Shown: positions 12,291-24,493, numbered from the stretch's first letter. The stretch is DNA of 64,000 nt from Heterobasidion occidentale (GCA_039111635.1 JBCAQO010000011.1:558001-622000); one strand, 5' to 3'. Numbers and translations: made by a program. Notes: generated from the sequence alone by a model not told the origin.

Positions 12291-12340
12291 TAATTTGTCG
12301 CTGTGATGGCTGGTACTGTAGATAAAGATGGGAGCCGGTA

Positions 12341-13050
12341 CTATGCTGGGACCGGAGTTGAACAGGTTTTAGCCTTTCTGGCTGCCCTGTGCTTGCACAG
12401 CCTCCAATTACTATAAAATTAGTATGAATACCTGACCAAATGTCTCGATTTTATGATGATGTTTTTTTCATGATTATTGAAAGCGAGGAAAAAGCGTCGG
12501 GCAGTGACCGAGGAGGGAGAGTCGAAAAACGGCATAGACCCCGGAGTTGAACGATTCATCCGAGACTTCAGTCACACTGAGTCACGCTTGCCGATTAGAA
12601 GTCCGACGGCTTGCAGCTCAGGACCCCTGCAAGAGGTCTGCTGCCGGAGCACGTCGGAGCTTCATAAAAAGTCACCTCTCCGAGGCCAAAGTCACTTTGC
12701 CCACCCTCTTGTGCTGAGATTTTATTTTGAGCATGTACTCCCTACTGATCACTCTCGGATTTTTTTCACAGAATGTTCATTTACATATATTACCTGGTCC
12801 CTTTCTTACATGAGGTTCAGAATACATGATCGGTCAGATCTGGGCTCATCATCGCAGCAGAGACTCAAAATTGCATCTTATTTCTCTCTCCTGCTCCATG
12901 CGCTTGTTTAGGAAGTCTGAAAAAATGCACAGCTAAACTAGACATACATGCAAACATACTCGAATATTTACAGAGCTGCTCCTTCGATAGGGGAGAAGTT
13001 AAATCGAAAGTTCACTACTGGTTCACTGTTCAACTCCGGTCCCAGCATAG
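12341..13050. mobile_element. MITE-like non-autonomous element with 25-bp terminal inverted repeats
   Basis: This is a 710-bp segment with perfect 25-bp inverted ends at 12341-12365 and 13026-13050, flanked on both sides by TA (12339-12340 and 13051-13052). Perfect inverted ends plus a TA target duplication are the hallmarks of Tc1/mariner-type miniature elements. A partial copy of the end motif (CCGGAGTTGAAC) lies inside at about 12542-12553. The interior has no transposase-like frame; the 144-codon plus-strand frame at 12477-12911 has no recognisable content. It sits just after the end of the AMID-like gene and about 285 bp before the F-box gene. No other copy of the terminal repeat was seen in this window. 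Confidence 0.75.
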
Positions 13051-13334
13051 TATGGGTTGCGTGGCTATGTCACGCTCTTCGATGCACAGCGTGGCGGAGA
13101 TTTCCGAAAGCTCTTTCGATCTGTTGTTCGTAATCCACAGGTCTGAGTCATACCATATAGTAAAGCACGCACAAACCAGTACTAATGCCGCTCGACATAT
13201 CTTGCACTCGACACCATCTCAATCTGTTCCGCGGTAGTCTCTCCTGAGATCTAGACGGGGACAGGTCCTCCAAGAGCGTTCATCTGGTTCAGCCTCTAAG
13301 TCATTCACCTTCAGCGCCGCCCTGGCCATTTGAG

Positions 13335-15473
13335 ATGCCCTCGATAGCCTACGTTCCTGTCGAAGTCTTCCTCGACAACCTCTTCCATCTCCTTCCCGTC
13401 TCTGATCTCATCGCTCTCTCCTTGACCTGCAAGTACTTCTCCCGCATCTGCGAGGATGACGCCTATTGGAAAGAGCGCTGCGCTGCTGATTTTGACCTGT
13501 CTGGAAACGAGACCGCTCAGCAACATGGATGGAAGGCGTTGTATCGAGAGCTCAGTTACCCTAAGCTCTTTGTATGGGGGTACGTCTATTTGAGGATTTT
13601 TTTTGTCTAAAGCCTGAGTGCATTCCGATACTAGGTGCCGCAGCGAGGGCAGGCTTGGTCCAAATTCGTACCGGCCGTTCAGAGGCTCGGGTGTACCTTT
13701 CCCTACAGAGATAGAGCTTCCAGGGATACGCCTCGTCTCTTTGGCCGCGAGTGGATGGTTGGGACCATCCGTGCATCTCTTATCAAAACTGACGGCCGAT
13801 CCCCCACGATAGGTCGTTCCATGCGTTGGACTCCAAGGGCTCTGTGCATGTTTGGGGTACGTTGTCCAATACTTATAGTGTGTGCGTGTGCCCAGCCAAT
13901 CTCGCAGGTACTTTGAACGGGGAGAGTACGTCCCATGGCCAGGGCTTCAATAGTCCGTACAAATGTGCGCCAACCCCTCACAGACTTATTCTCCCTGAAA
14001 CCGTTCGAAGGATCAGGTTAGTATATTTTGCAGCACCTTGGACTTTGGATAATTGAGAGCATCTTTCTTTGACAGCTGCGGTAGGCATCATATGATGGCC
14101 CTCGATGACAAGACTCAAGTTTGGACATTCCTTAGCTGGGGACGGCCCTTCCGACTTCAATCCGCTCTGTTGGACTGTCATTCGCCTTTAACGACTCCAG
14201 TACAGATTGAAAGTGGCTGGATGTTTTCGTCTATACTTACCGGCTCGGGCGACGTGTTGTTTTATTGGCCTCACCGCGGCAATCTACAACACTTCATAGA
14301 CGCAAATGACAAGGCGTTGAACAAGCAGGGCGATGGTAACGAGGCTCGCGCTTCGGAGGATGGTACCATCCCATGCGTGACGAGCGTCATAAGGGCTGAC
14401 CCATATAGACTCCCTCCTATTCCCGTGCTTCCTAACCCCCGGACACTGGGCTTACTCAAGAGCAGCTAGACAGGGAGACGAAGTTGATCAAAATCGCCGC
14501 ATACGACAATAATCTGATCGGCCTCACCAATAAGGGCCACGTTCTCAAGTTTGGCGGTTTGGGCAGTCGGAAAGAGTATCTCCGAAGTCGTTGGGAATAT
14601 GTGCGTAGACTCCACATGCCTATTTCGTGTTTACTCGGTTTTGAGGATGATCATTACATCGTAGCTGCCCAACTTCAGCGAGGCCGCCCGTGTCTGCAGC
14701 CACCCCACTTTTGCCGGCGTGAACGCAGTATGTGAGCCGCCTCAGACGATGCGTATAACCCATGTCTGTGTGATATGGTTTTCATCTCCCCTCAATTCAG
14801 ACTGATCTCTCTTAGATGTGTTCATTTGCGTGTACAGCTCTCTGCGCATTTTCGCACATTTGTAGCTTATTCCAGGGGCCCCAATTCCGTCGTCCTCATG
14901 GGCGGTCAATCCACGAATGCCCGCTCTCGACCCCAGATATTGCCCGCTCTGCAGTACCGGTCCATCGTTTCGGTGACTCTTGGGGACTACCATTTTGGCG
15001 CGGTGACATCTACCGGGCAGCTCCTGACATGGGGTGCGTACTCCAAAGGCGCACTCGGCCTCGGGGATCCTTTGGAGTTGCCTCTCGGCGCACCCGGCGG
15101 GTATCGGACACCAGAGGAAGTTGAGGACGCGCGAACAAACTGGTGGATCGAGCCCCCGAGGGTCAATGAGCCCGTCGAGGTCAAGTTTGATCGCGGGAAA
15201 AATAGAGGAAGACGACGTTGCATTGCGGCATCCGCGTCGGGGTGGCATACAGGAGCTCTGGTGAACGGCTTCGAGGTCCGTTTTGCGCTTTTATTCTCTA
15301 GTCCCAGGGCTTTTTCTTACTGGTTCCGATCAACCCGGCCACTGCTCTCGCGTCCATATAGCCTAACGTCGTAGAGGAATGTGTCGAGGACGATTGTACA
15401 TAGGATGGGCCGCATCCGGCCTCCGCGCGAAGTGCGGAATGGGGGTTTCCTTGAGTGGGCGCCCTCTCAGTGA
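13335..15473 (+). CDS. F-box protein with RCC1-type repeats (SCF-associated factor, Saf1-like)
   Basis: This is a likely substrate adaptor of an SCF ubiquitin ligase. The N-terminal F-box reads VPVEVFLDNLFHLLPVSDLI, then LSLTCKYFSRICEDDAYWK. The rest is an RCC1-like propeller with repeated L-x-x-W-G blocks: KLFVWG, GSVHVWGTLNGES, QVWTFLSWG, HVLKFGGLGS and QLLTWGAYSKGALGLGDP. About seven short introns join cleanly, for example WG|CRSEGRLGP and ASGW|SFHALDSKG. In one place, near 14436-14440 (a run of five Cs), the frame moves by one base between LPNP and PDTGLTQEQLDRETKLIKI; one C seems to be missing. The C-terminus depends on which acceptor is used near 15374: the stop is at 15401 or 15473. 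Confidence 0.75.
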
Positions 15474-16345
15474 GTAGGGAAAGCGCGCCTGTGTCGAGTT
15501 ATAATGTTTAGCAGGAGCTGTACTGAGTGCGTCAACAGAAGGCATTGTTGTAGGTTTGCTGTTGTATCTGCGACCTAATCAGCGCGGTTCCAGGGAACCA
15601 TCAGGTGTGCACTCGGAACCATTGCTGCAAAGATAACACTCAGCAATGTTTGCTGTTACTTCGTCTACTGCCGAGCTGCACTGACATATCTTATATCATA
15701 GCAGTGAGAGTGGGTCAGACGTGCCACCTTCTACGAAGTTGACTTGAACCTGAAATTTTCTTTTTGACTGACGAGGCAGGATTCGAAGTCCAGCTTTCAA
15801 CCGGTGACGAGCGACACCTTCCTGGCCGTAAGAAACCATAAACAGCTGCGCTGCATACTAATATCCATCCTGCTTTCTCGAGGATGACTTTATCACACGA
15901 AATATCCGTCGCTGTCAATGAAGATGAAGACTTGTTGGCCTATATCATGAGTGCGCGCGTGATGTGGACGAAAGCCTAATCCACAGCACCTCGATTTGGC
16001 TGGAATCTTGCGCGGCGACCAAGGCCGACAACAAGTTCTTCGGCCTTGCTCGTCAATGCTTCCACTTTCCTCACTTCGTAGATCTCAAGCTCAAACTTGA
16101 AAGTCATTCGGTGGTTTCTTCTGGTCTACAAGTATGACCTGATGGACACCCGCTGGAATTAGTCAAGAAGCCAACCTCGCATGGTGAGTACAAGCACGAT
16201 TCTAGACTTTTGGAGTAGTCGACGCGCGGGCGAATTTTTTTTTGATTTACTATCACAGACCGTGTTTCCATTGCCATGCAGTACAACTGTTCTACGAGGT
16301 TGGCCGCCGTTGACTATAGTCGAGCACATTCCTCCCAAATGCACG
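15474..16345. other. Intergenic, no gene seen
   Basis: This is 3' flank between the convergent F-box gene and the GH45 gene. Frames are short on both strands and have no splice-joined domain. Confidence 0.4.
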
Positions 16346-17524
16346 TCAGATCGCCGCAGGCGTGCACCCCGAGATGCTCGTAACCGCGAGGGGCAATTCA
16401 CCTGCTTGTACGTGACCTGCCTGTACGCCCAGTAAGCAAGCGCAAGCATCAGTATGACTTTGTGATGGCCACGCAGGTTCGATGAGAGAGCATACAGCAC
16501 ATACCAGTTGTTGATGTCACCTCCAGCCCTGCACGCATGCAACGATGATCGAAGAGGAAGCAAGCACAGCGAGTCAGGACCAATGCGTGAGAAGTGAGAG
16601 GATACCGACCACTGCCAGCGCCAATGGCATCCGTCCCGAAGCCCCGATGGAAGTTGAGAGCACTCCGCGTCGGAAGAGACGCCGCCGTACTGTCTTCCCC
16701 ATCCCTGTGCAGGCGCATTATACTGCGCGGCGCAGCCATTGTAATCTGTGAGATCAAAACAAACAGTCAGAAGCCCTCAAAATTGCTGTATCAAGTATGA
16801 ATGGAACCACGCTTACCACCAACGCCGCCGCCAGGAGTCTAAAAACACATACACTAGTCAGTGTATGAGAGCACACGAAACAGAAGTATTACACACGTAG
16901 ATATCAAAGTCGGTTGCGGTTATACCTGCAAGATTTAAATCTTGCAGTCAATAAGAATATTCTTTGCTGAGTTTTCGTAACACCGCGTGTACCTCCAGCA
17001 TTGATGGCCTGTACGATCATCGATTTGCCTGACCCTGCACCAGAGGTCCATTTGAATTGGTAGCACATACAACCTTTGGTCATCACCGAAAAGAAAGTTA
17101 GGTTAGCAAGGCGACAGAAACCTGATAGTTCGAAATTCAGGTAGTTCTCACATACATGTAGCAGTCGCTGTATTGCCGTGTCCTGCGAATCCATATGAGA
17201 ACGTACTGTTCACGATGATCGGCTGATACGAGGAGCACGAGAACGCGAGGTTCGTCGCGCCGTTGGCGAAGCACGCATTTGTCGCACCCGCCGATGCCGC
17301 CCCGTTACTCTTGTTACAAGACCGAACGGGGCCTCTGGCTCCTGGAGACAGGTTCGACGTGTACCCGCATGCGGGTTCACAGCTGTGTGCAAGACGTTGA
17401 GTATCATGCGACGACTAGTCTCATTGAAAGCGTCGTACCAATCCTACGTCGTGATTGTAGTTCCTGCCGTTTGTGCTAGGACGGCCGGAAAAAGACGTAC
17501 TATCCCTAAGAGAGATTTCAGCAT
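16346..17524 (-). pseudogene. GH45 endoglucanase with premature TAG and 3' frameshift
   Basis: This is a secreted endo-beta-1,4-glucanase of family GH45 (double-psi barrel). Eight exons fit: 17524-17439, 17382-17156, 17073-16993, 16925-16897, 16838-16817, 16745-16610, 16528-16505 and 16420-16346. The signal peptide is MLKSLLGIVRLFPAVLAQT. Family blocks follow: DCCEPACGYTS, NACFANGATNLAFSC, CCMCYQFKWTSGAGSGK, DFDIYTPGGGVG, QYNAPAQGWGRQYGGVS and CHWRWQW. Both catalytic Asp positions (DCC and DFDI) remain. The Tyr-Trp normally before DCC is replaced by an in-frame TAG at 17444-17446, as if three bases (CTG) were lost from TACTGG. Near 16381 one base is missing before TSISGCTPAAI, the expected end. 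The gene is probably inactive unless these are sequence errors. Confidence 0.82.
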
Positions 17525-18173
17525 GATGCTTGATGATCCGATCTTCAACCACCATATGAATGGATATGAGCACGAGGTTTCAAAAGGGAGGGAGGGGGGA
17601 CGCTGATGCTGGAAGAATATTTCAACAGGGGAGTAACTGGTGAAAAAAGTTCGGCAATTTCGTGAGAGGAAACTGCTAGGATGCGAGGTTGTTCTCGTGA
17701 TGTAGCCGCCAACGGGTTCGCCCCGAGTGTCTTCGGGTGGAAAAAGGACTTAAGGAGAAATCGTGTTCCCCTCCTCGCGCGGCCGATTCACAAAAAAAAG
17801 GAGAACAAATGTCGCAATGAAGAGAAAGACTGTTTCGGTCGTCGTTGGTGAATTCGAATTGGTGAGACCGTCGAAGGCATTTCAACGGAGATCATGGACG
17901 TTACAACTTTCACCTGAGGTTCTGCTGTCAGCAGGCCCGAGAAATAGTCGACGTTGAGCCGATTCTGAAGATTCAAAACGAGCACAGACCAGCTCAGATG
18001 TGGTTATGCAGGTAGCTAGACGGGGAGACGATTGACACTGGGATGAAAGCTCGGTCAAAAGGAAAGAAGACCGTGTTTCGACGTGACTCTCTGTGACTGA
18101 CGCGTCATGTCACATTAAATCACATCAGTATTGGCGCGTCGTCGTCACGATCTCTTTTTGCACTACGCCAACA
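17525..18173. promoter_or_regulatory. Divergent promoter region between GH45 and NSE3
   Basis: This is about 650 bp between divergent starts. No conserved motif was identified, and the frames within it are short and featureless. Confidence 0.35.
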
Positions 18174-19665
18174 ATGGCACGCGCAGGGCCCTCTCGTTCT
18201 CAACGTGCTACGCAACCTTCACAATCACAATATCAGTCTCAGAAATTTAGCCAGTCACAGAGGACGCGTCGAAAGCCTCGAGACCAAGAAGAAGAAGAAG
18301 AGGACGAGGGAGAAGCAGGTCAAGAGAACGATCCGGATCCTGACGATGGTGATAGCGACTCGAACGAAGATCAGGTCCGTGACATCTCCTGCGGTTTCAT
18401 AGCGAGCATGCTCATATCTGTGGGTGCCTTTGCTAGGATCTCAACCAGAAGGCTTACTCCTTAGTCCGTCTGGCCCTGTTCCAAGAGCAGAAGCGTCTGC
18501 CTCTACGTCGAGAGGAGATATCAAAGAAAAGTATGTCCTCATACTTTCTGTAAAATCGCGCTATTTAATCTCCGGTTTCTTTATCGTGACTCTCAATAGT
18601 CCTAGGAAGTAAACGCGGCTCATTCAAGATCGTATTCGAAGCAGCTCAGAACATCCTTCGAGATACCTTCGGGATGGAGCTTGTCGAACTCCCAACCCGC
18701 GCAGCTGCACAGGAATCCGAAAAGGACAAGAAAGCTGAAAAAGATAAGATAGAGAACCAGCAGAATGGCGGGGACGAGAGCCGGCAAACCCTCACAGGTC
18801 TCAAAAAGAAAGGTATGCCTCCCGTCCCCGACCTCTACTCGCTAACGTGCTCATCTCATCGTCGTGCATCTCGAAGCTACCATTCAAGGATCCAAGACGT
18901 ACATCCTACGCTCAACGTTAGACTCGAAGATCATAGAGTCTGCAGCAGCAACAGACGCGCTGATACTCGCTCAGGAATCCACTGACGCACCGGATGGTGA
19001 TGACGATGAAGAAGTTGGCACAAACTCATACGGGAGCATCATCGCATGGAATAGCTCTGACCAACTAGGCGCCCTCGGTATTCTCCATGTCGTACTTGCC
19101 ATCATTCTGGTAAATGGCAGAGTCATTAGCGACAGTATGTCTACAATCAGCCCGAGGAATGTGACTGACATCCGGAATTTGGCTCGTAGTGGACCTGCGG
19201 ACAGCCCTCAAGCGCCTCCGCCTTGTGCCAACGGCTTCTGTACCCCTCTCAGCGGCCTCCACTCACCGCTCAATCCAGCTTGAAGCTTACCTTTCCCAGC
19301 TCTTGCGCCAAGGTTACCTCGACCGCATTCGTCTCGGCGGGCCAAAAGGAGGTAATAAGCGTGGGCGCATGGCACAATCACAGGCACAGACGCAGCACGA
19401 CGGCGACGGCGAGGTCGCATGGGAGTGGCGTTGGGGTGCGCGCGCGATGACCGAGATCGGCGAGGCGCCGGTGGCGCGCTTCGTGGCAGAGTTCATGGCT
19501 GAACGCATGGCCAGCAATGACAGTGGAAGTGAAGACGAGGACGATGATGGAGAGGCTGCGAGGAAGCGGGCCAAGAAGAGAAAAGAGGAGGCGAATAAAC
19601 GCTTGGATGCGCTCACCAAGGGCATTGAGAAAGCTGCTGGTGAAGACCTGCAGGAGGTCATTTGA
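18174..19665 (+). CDS. NSE3: Nse3, MAGE-domain subunit of the SMC5/6 complex
   Basis: Nse3 is the MAGE (melanoma-antigen fold) subunit that binds Nse1 and Nse4 in the SMC5/6 DNA-repair complex in the nucleus. Five exons join in frame. Residues 1-60 are a Gln/Ser-rich then Glu/Asp-rich disordered leader. The MAGE winged-helix region has LVRLALFQEQKRLPLRREEI, then LGSKRGSFKIVFEAAQNILR and FGMELVELP. Later come YILRSTLDSKII, LGILHVVLAIILVNGRVISD and a second winged helix with EAYLSQLLRQGYLDRIRLG. WEWRWGARAMTEIGE precedes an acidic/basic tail ending ERMASNDSGSEDED and a lysine-rich helix. It is about 400 residues, a normal length, with no frame break. The start is the first Met, just after an ACAATGG context. 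Confidence 0.9.
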
Positions 19666-20045
19666 GTGTATTCCTGCATATTGGCTTGGCTGCCTGGTAA
19701 GTATGTTCGTATGTAGGTAATATGTGTTGTGCTTGGTCTTGGTTCGGATTACTTATTCCCTTCCCCTGATGCAAGTTCATTGACCGTTCGAAAGGTATAT
19801 GAGAATCGACTCGGGCTCATTCCCTGCGCGACGTTCGGTATGAGGCACTCGCTGCCTCTTCGGCCTTCACGAGCTTCTAAGTGCGACATGGGCACATCTC
19901 GGTGCGTCCCATATTTGATCGCGCTCCAGGCTAACACTCCATAAATACTCGCAGTACACATTCTTATCATACATCATCGATGTTCAGTTGCAAAATACGC
20001 AATAAGTATATAACGCCACCACTTGCTATTCATCGGTCTCTCTGC
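19666..20045. other. Short convergent 3' region
   Basis: About 380 bp between the NSE3 stop and the phospholipase C stop. It holds 3' UTRs only; no further gene is seen. Confidence 0.4.
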
Positions 20046-22067
20046 CTACGCGGCTTCTACATCCTCAAATTCAAAATGCACGAGTAGTGTCGCGCCCAAA
20101 TATTTCCCCTGGTTATCCAGCATGCGCACGAGTCGCCACCCAGGCTGCACTTGTTCCACCCGCGCGACAAAGGCAGCTCTCTCTGCGTCTCTCTCATATT
20201 TTATATTCTCCTTGATACGAATGCTGCGACAGCCTCATATCAACTAGGCACGGTGGAGACTGGACTGGAAAAACGTACCGTACGAACGTCACGCCGTCCG
20301 CGTCGTACTCAAAAGCGAAACACGCGTCCCAGAGATAATCAGCTAGCCCCTCTTCAGGGTTTTTGCATAGCACTGTTTCGCTCCGCCATTGCGTGCTGGC
20401 GTCTTTTGGGGCGCCAGTGTATAAAAGATGAGCGCGAACATATGCAGCTACGTTAGTCCTTTCTTTTCCAACAGGAACTGCACGCCCATGACACAACGCG
20501 TAGATGAGAATGTCAACGAGTGCAGTAAGCTCCAAGGTGATAGACGTACGCGAACTGAGGCCGACAACATGGCATTTGAGCCTCATTTTCCGAACGTCTG
20601 TAGAAGACACCTGGTCAAGTAACTTTTTGGGCTTGACGACCCATCCGGGGGTCCCAGCAAACATGGCTTCGTTCATCTTGAAACATGCGTGGGACAAAGG
20701 CGTCCGTCGATATGTGTAATCTCATCTTTCCGATACATACGCACTTGGACACCAAGATCATACCGCTGCCAGTTAAGCGCAGCGATTTGGCTACCGGAGC
20801 TCCATGAGGCAAGCGGGTCGGGGTTGCTGGATTCGATGCGAGTGCCGCGTGGGTAGACGCGACGGAGATGGCGCTGGGCGTTGGCGATGAGCGCGTCGAG
20901 CGAGTGAGGGATGAGTGCGGCTAGCGCAGACTCAGATATATTGATCATAACGTGTGCGGGATACGTGATGTCTGGGAGCGGGTAGATTGCCATCAGCGTG
21001 GAAGGCGCAGGAAGGAGGGACGGGAGACGGACGAGTCGTAAGCCAGTCTTTGCTTGGTTTCATGCTGCGTGCGTAGACGCCGAGCTCGGCGAGAGTGTCT
21101 GATATAGGCGAAGGCTTTGGCGGTTTGGCAGGTTTGGCCTCCTTGGCTCCTGCTGATTCGCCGTCGGAAGATGAATGATCAGACGAGGAGCTTAGAGGCG
21201 CGTTTTGGGGTTCCGTATCTTCCGCATTTTTGGGAGGATAATACTCGACCTGGAGACCAGGGCATCAGAACGCTGTCATGGGTTTAGCAGTACTCGCGAC
21301 CCACCATGACCACAATCCTGCCCTTGAGATCTTTCGGCGTAACCTCCGATGTAGTGCCCTCGACGCCCAAGGGCCCTCTAACAAGCCGCTCTCCCCAGCA
21401 CTCCTCCATGATCTGCACAATGTCCGGTTGACCCTCAACAGACACATGGCACTCGAGGCTGACGAGCACGGGCCAGTCGTGCTCACGCACGGCCTGCCCG
21501 ACGGCCTCGCAGACCTCTTGGAACAAGACTGCGCTCGAGAGTGTGTAGCCATGCGTGACGATCAACCCGCGTGCAGATGACCAGACGTCCATTTCGACGC
21601 AGCGCGCATGCTGCCAAAGGACGTGAACATAGGAGAGCGCTGACGAGTGCCCGAGCAACTGGCCCGAGAGAAGGTAGGTGTTATGAGAAGACCTGCCAGA
21701 GGTAGGAAGATTGTCAGGCCCAGGGGTAGACGACAGTGCATACCATTTCGAATGCAGAACAGAGAACTCACGAAATGAAATAATCCTTTAACGGTCGCGC
21801 GTCATCCACAGGCAACGGCACGAAGACGGGCAGCTGAAGAATCTCGTCTGCTGACTGCATCATTCCATCACCATTCCATCAATCCACGTCCACGTCGAAA
21901 ATGCCACAAACCCGACTCACCTCTCCGTTCTCCTCGAGAAACCTTTCCACGTCCTCGCTTAGTCTAATGTGCGCGTCGGCAGGTGGGCGAGTATTGACAA
22001 GCGTGTCGACCGCCTTATTTTGCAACGTACTCAGCTCCTCCGCCCACTCGCGCATGCGATCGCTCAT
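20046..22067 (-). CDS. PLC1: Phosphatidylinositol-specific phospholipase C (short delta type)
   Basis: This enzyme hydrolyses PtdIns(4,5)P2 to diacylglycerol and IP3 at membranes, dependent on Ca2+. Exon 1 encodes MSDRMREWAEELSTLQNK. The X domain has SSHNTYLLSGQLLG with the first catalytic His, CVEMDVWSSARG, and THGYTLSSAVLF with the second His. An acidic Ser-rich linker follows. The Y domain reads THITYPAHVMINISESALA, RVYPRGTRIESSNPDP and GSQIAALNWQRYDLGVQ, then MNEAMFAGTPGWVVKPKK. A C2 domain ends in VRMLDNQGKYLGATLLVHFE. Introns are short and all joins keep frame. PH and EF-hand domains are absent, as in other short fungal PLCs. The apparent frame change between linker and Y domain is explained by an intron ending just before ITYPAH. 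Confidence 0.92.
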
Positions 22068-22452
22068 TGCAATTCGTTAGATAGATAATGATGATAAGTT
22101 GTGTTTGAAAATATTCGTGAGAGAACTAGAAGGTAGGCTGTGGTGGTTGACAAATAAGATCAGGATTGGCATCGTCGTCATGTTTGTGCAACTCAGGGGC
22201 GCGGACTCTTGAGTAATAGTCAGTTGAACTATGAGCGCATGAGCGCTTGGAGACACCGACCACTGGTATAAAATAACACATGAACAACATGACCGGCACC
22301 AGTCCGGCACCGTATATGGAATCACATCGAAGCATGTCCTCCAGCACAAAGTCCAAGTAAAATCTACCAGCAACTCAGAACGCACTGCGAAACTAGGATT
22401 CCTTCAACAAGACCACAGTGAGGATTTTGATTGAGGCTTGAAGTGACGAAGT

Positions 22453-24493
22453 CTATATCCTGGCCGGCAACTCGTATTCATACACTCCTGCTACACCCGA
22501 GTCCCATCGCTCCCTTTCCCTATCCCAATGGCTCCGCAAATGCGAGAACCTGACGTTATCATACACTGCTGATGATTCCCGCTCTCCGTGACTGTCCTCC
22601 TCGCGCCCATGTCCGAGCATGTGTTCATGCCCATGACTCGTCCTCGACGACAATGAGGCAGCAGTATCGTTGGATTCCGTGTAAGAATGTCGACGGACGT
22701 TGAGGACAAGACGGCTGAGCGTGATGTTGGTCGCGCACCATATGAAGCTGTTTTAAATACGATAGTGCCTAGAATTCAGAGAGATGCACCCCAGAGAAGA
22801 AAGAATTATACTGACAATACGCCCAAGAAAACCAGAGACAGCTGAAAGATTTTTTGTGAGTTCGCCGTCAGTACTTCCTTACAGATGTTGTGGTGGCAAA
22901 GATACTCACCGGCGCAACAATAGCCAGTACCAGGTTCGTGACCCTCAACGCTGTTCGCACACACCATTCTTAGATGTCTGTGTGCGCGCATGATTAAACC
23001 AAGACTCACACAGCAGCACCTAAGAATATCACGAACGCGACAATCAGCTTCCAGCCTCACAAGGTATTAGAGCAGAAAAAGAAAGACAAAGCGTCTCATT
23101 CAAAAGAAGGAAAGGCAAGAGAGCGGTCTTAGACCTCTGTCCAATGCTTCATGTATCATTTATAACGAGAAGAATGACACTCACGAATACAAAGACGAAA
23201 CCATCGCGGTAAAGCACGCGTGCAAGGGCCTGGTCAGACTCCCGCGGACGCGCCATCGCGTTCCAGCAGACCGTCACAAACACGGTGACTTCAAAGAAAA
23301 CCTGTAGATGCGCCGGAAGGACGGGAAATGTCAGGATTGAGTCACAAGCAGAGTACAGTCAGCACAGTCTACACGCGGCACTTCGAGAGCTGATAGTGAA
23401 ATGGATGGAGATAGTACAGTGGATGTAATATGTATTGAAAGAAGGAAACGCACCCCAGGCGCCCAGAGGCCCTCGATGTGGATTTTTCGTGACAAGGAGC
23501 ACATGCGTAAAGTCGCATTGTACTCTAATACTGCTGTGTACGCGTCAACAGAAGCAATTTCGTCAAGAGTAAGCTAGAAGCATAAATAAACGACGCACGA
23601 CGCATCTGCACCGCGACCCAGGTGACCATCGTGAGTGTACCAAGCTGAGAGATGATGAAGACCACAAGTGAGGCGCAAACGAGACGCGGCTGCTTATTCC
23701 AAAGAACCCAGAGCCGTAAAAGAACAATGACTTAAGTTAGACACATCAGTTGCGTTCAAAATGGAGAGCGGTCGTAAGTCGTGAGTTTCAAGCAGACGCG
23801 TGCGGGAGAATGGGTATGAGGTCATATAAACGGGTTAGCTCGATGAGAATAGTCACTGTAAAACAGTTTGCAAAGACAGATGATAAGACGTACAGTGGCC
23901 GTTCGCAATAGAAATCATACCGAGAATAATTGCAATCGTAAACCACGTTTTGCAACTACGAGACAAGGAATATCGGCACCAGTCACGACACAGAAGCATG
24001 AGAGAGCCTACAACTACATGGCAGAATTGAAATACGTTAAATTCAATAGTTTCCAATGAAGTGACAAACTTACAGCATCTGACGGCCCTGGTGAGAGGGC
24101 TGCAAGGGCTGCGCGCCGTCGCCGAATTCAGTTCGCAGAATTAGCCAACGAAGTTGACCGCCGGTTGACCAAGCCGTAGAGGAAGGAGCGTAAGGGGACT
24201 CACGATAGATAGTGACAAGCATGAGCAATGGAACAAGGTAACGATTGATGAGAAAGAGGGTCTTTGGGAGCGTATTACGGGCGCGCCAAACAAGCTCAAT
24301 CTCGTCGTTGATCGTGAGAAGGTGGTCATAGAGCAGTGCGACAAGGCCTGCCGCTACATCCCGATCGAAGAGCCATTTCCAGGTCAGTTGGGACGTATGG
24401 TGAGAAGTGAAAAATGGAGGACGTCTGCTCACCACTGAGGTATCGAGTAGCGTTGACATTCGTCAAAGCCGAGATCAGCTTCTCCGCATCCAT
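22453..24493 (-). CDS. DUF6533-type seven-helix membrane protein
   Basis: This is a seven-helix protein of the family expanded in Agaricomycetes (N-terminal DUF6533), GPCR-like in layout but with no proven ligand. Exon 1 starts MDAEKLISALTNVNATRYLS. The DUF6533 block reads LVALLYDHLLTINDEIELVW, then NTLPKTLFLINRYLVPLLML, close to the family pattern D-H-x-x-T-x-x-D-E-x-x-x-x-W. Later helices include KTWFTIAIILGMISIANG, LVVFIISQLGTLTMVTWVAV and GLWAPG leading to FEVTVFVTVCWNAMARPRES. The cytosolic tail is Ser/His/Glu/Arg-rich, contains HGHEHMLGHGREEDSHGE and ends at the stop at 22453. About nine exons; exon edges are approximate. It is in a minus-strand run with the phospholipase C gene and the permease. 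Confidence 0.75.

Noticed and set aside
15770..15850. T-arm-like bases suggesting a second tRNA
   Set aside because: No acceptor stem, D-arm or anticodon arm can be formed around it.
20985..21075. Apparent frame change between linker and Y domain of phospholipase C
   Set aside because: A normal GT-AG intron ending just before ATCACGTATCCC joins DWLTT to HITYPAHVMINI in frame.
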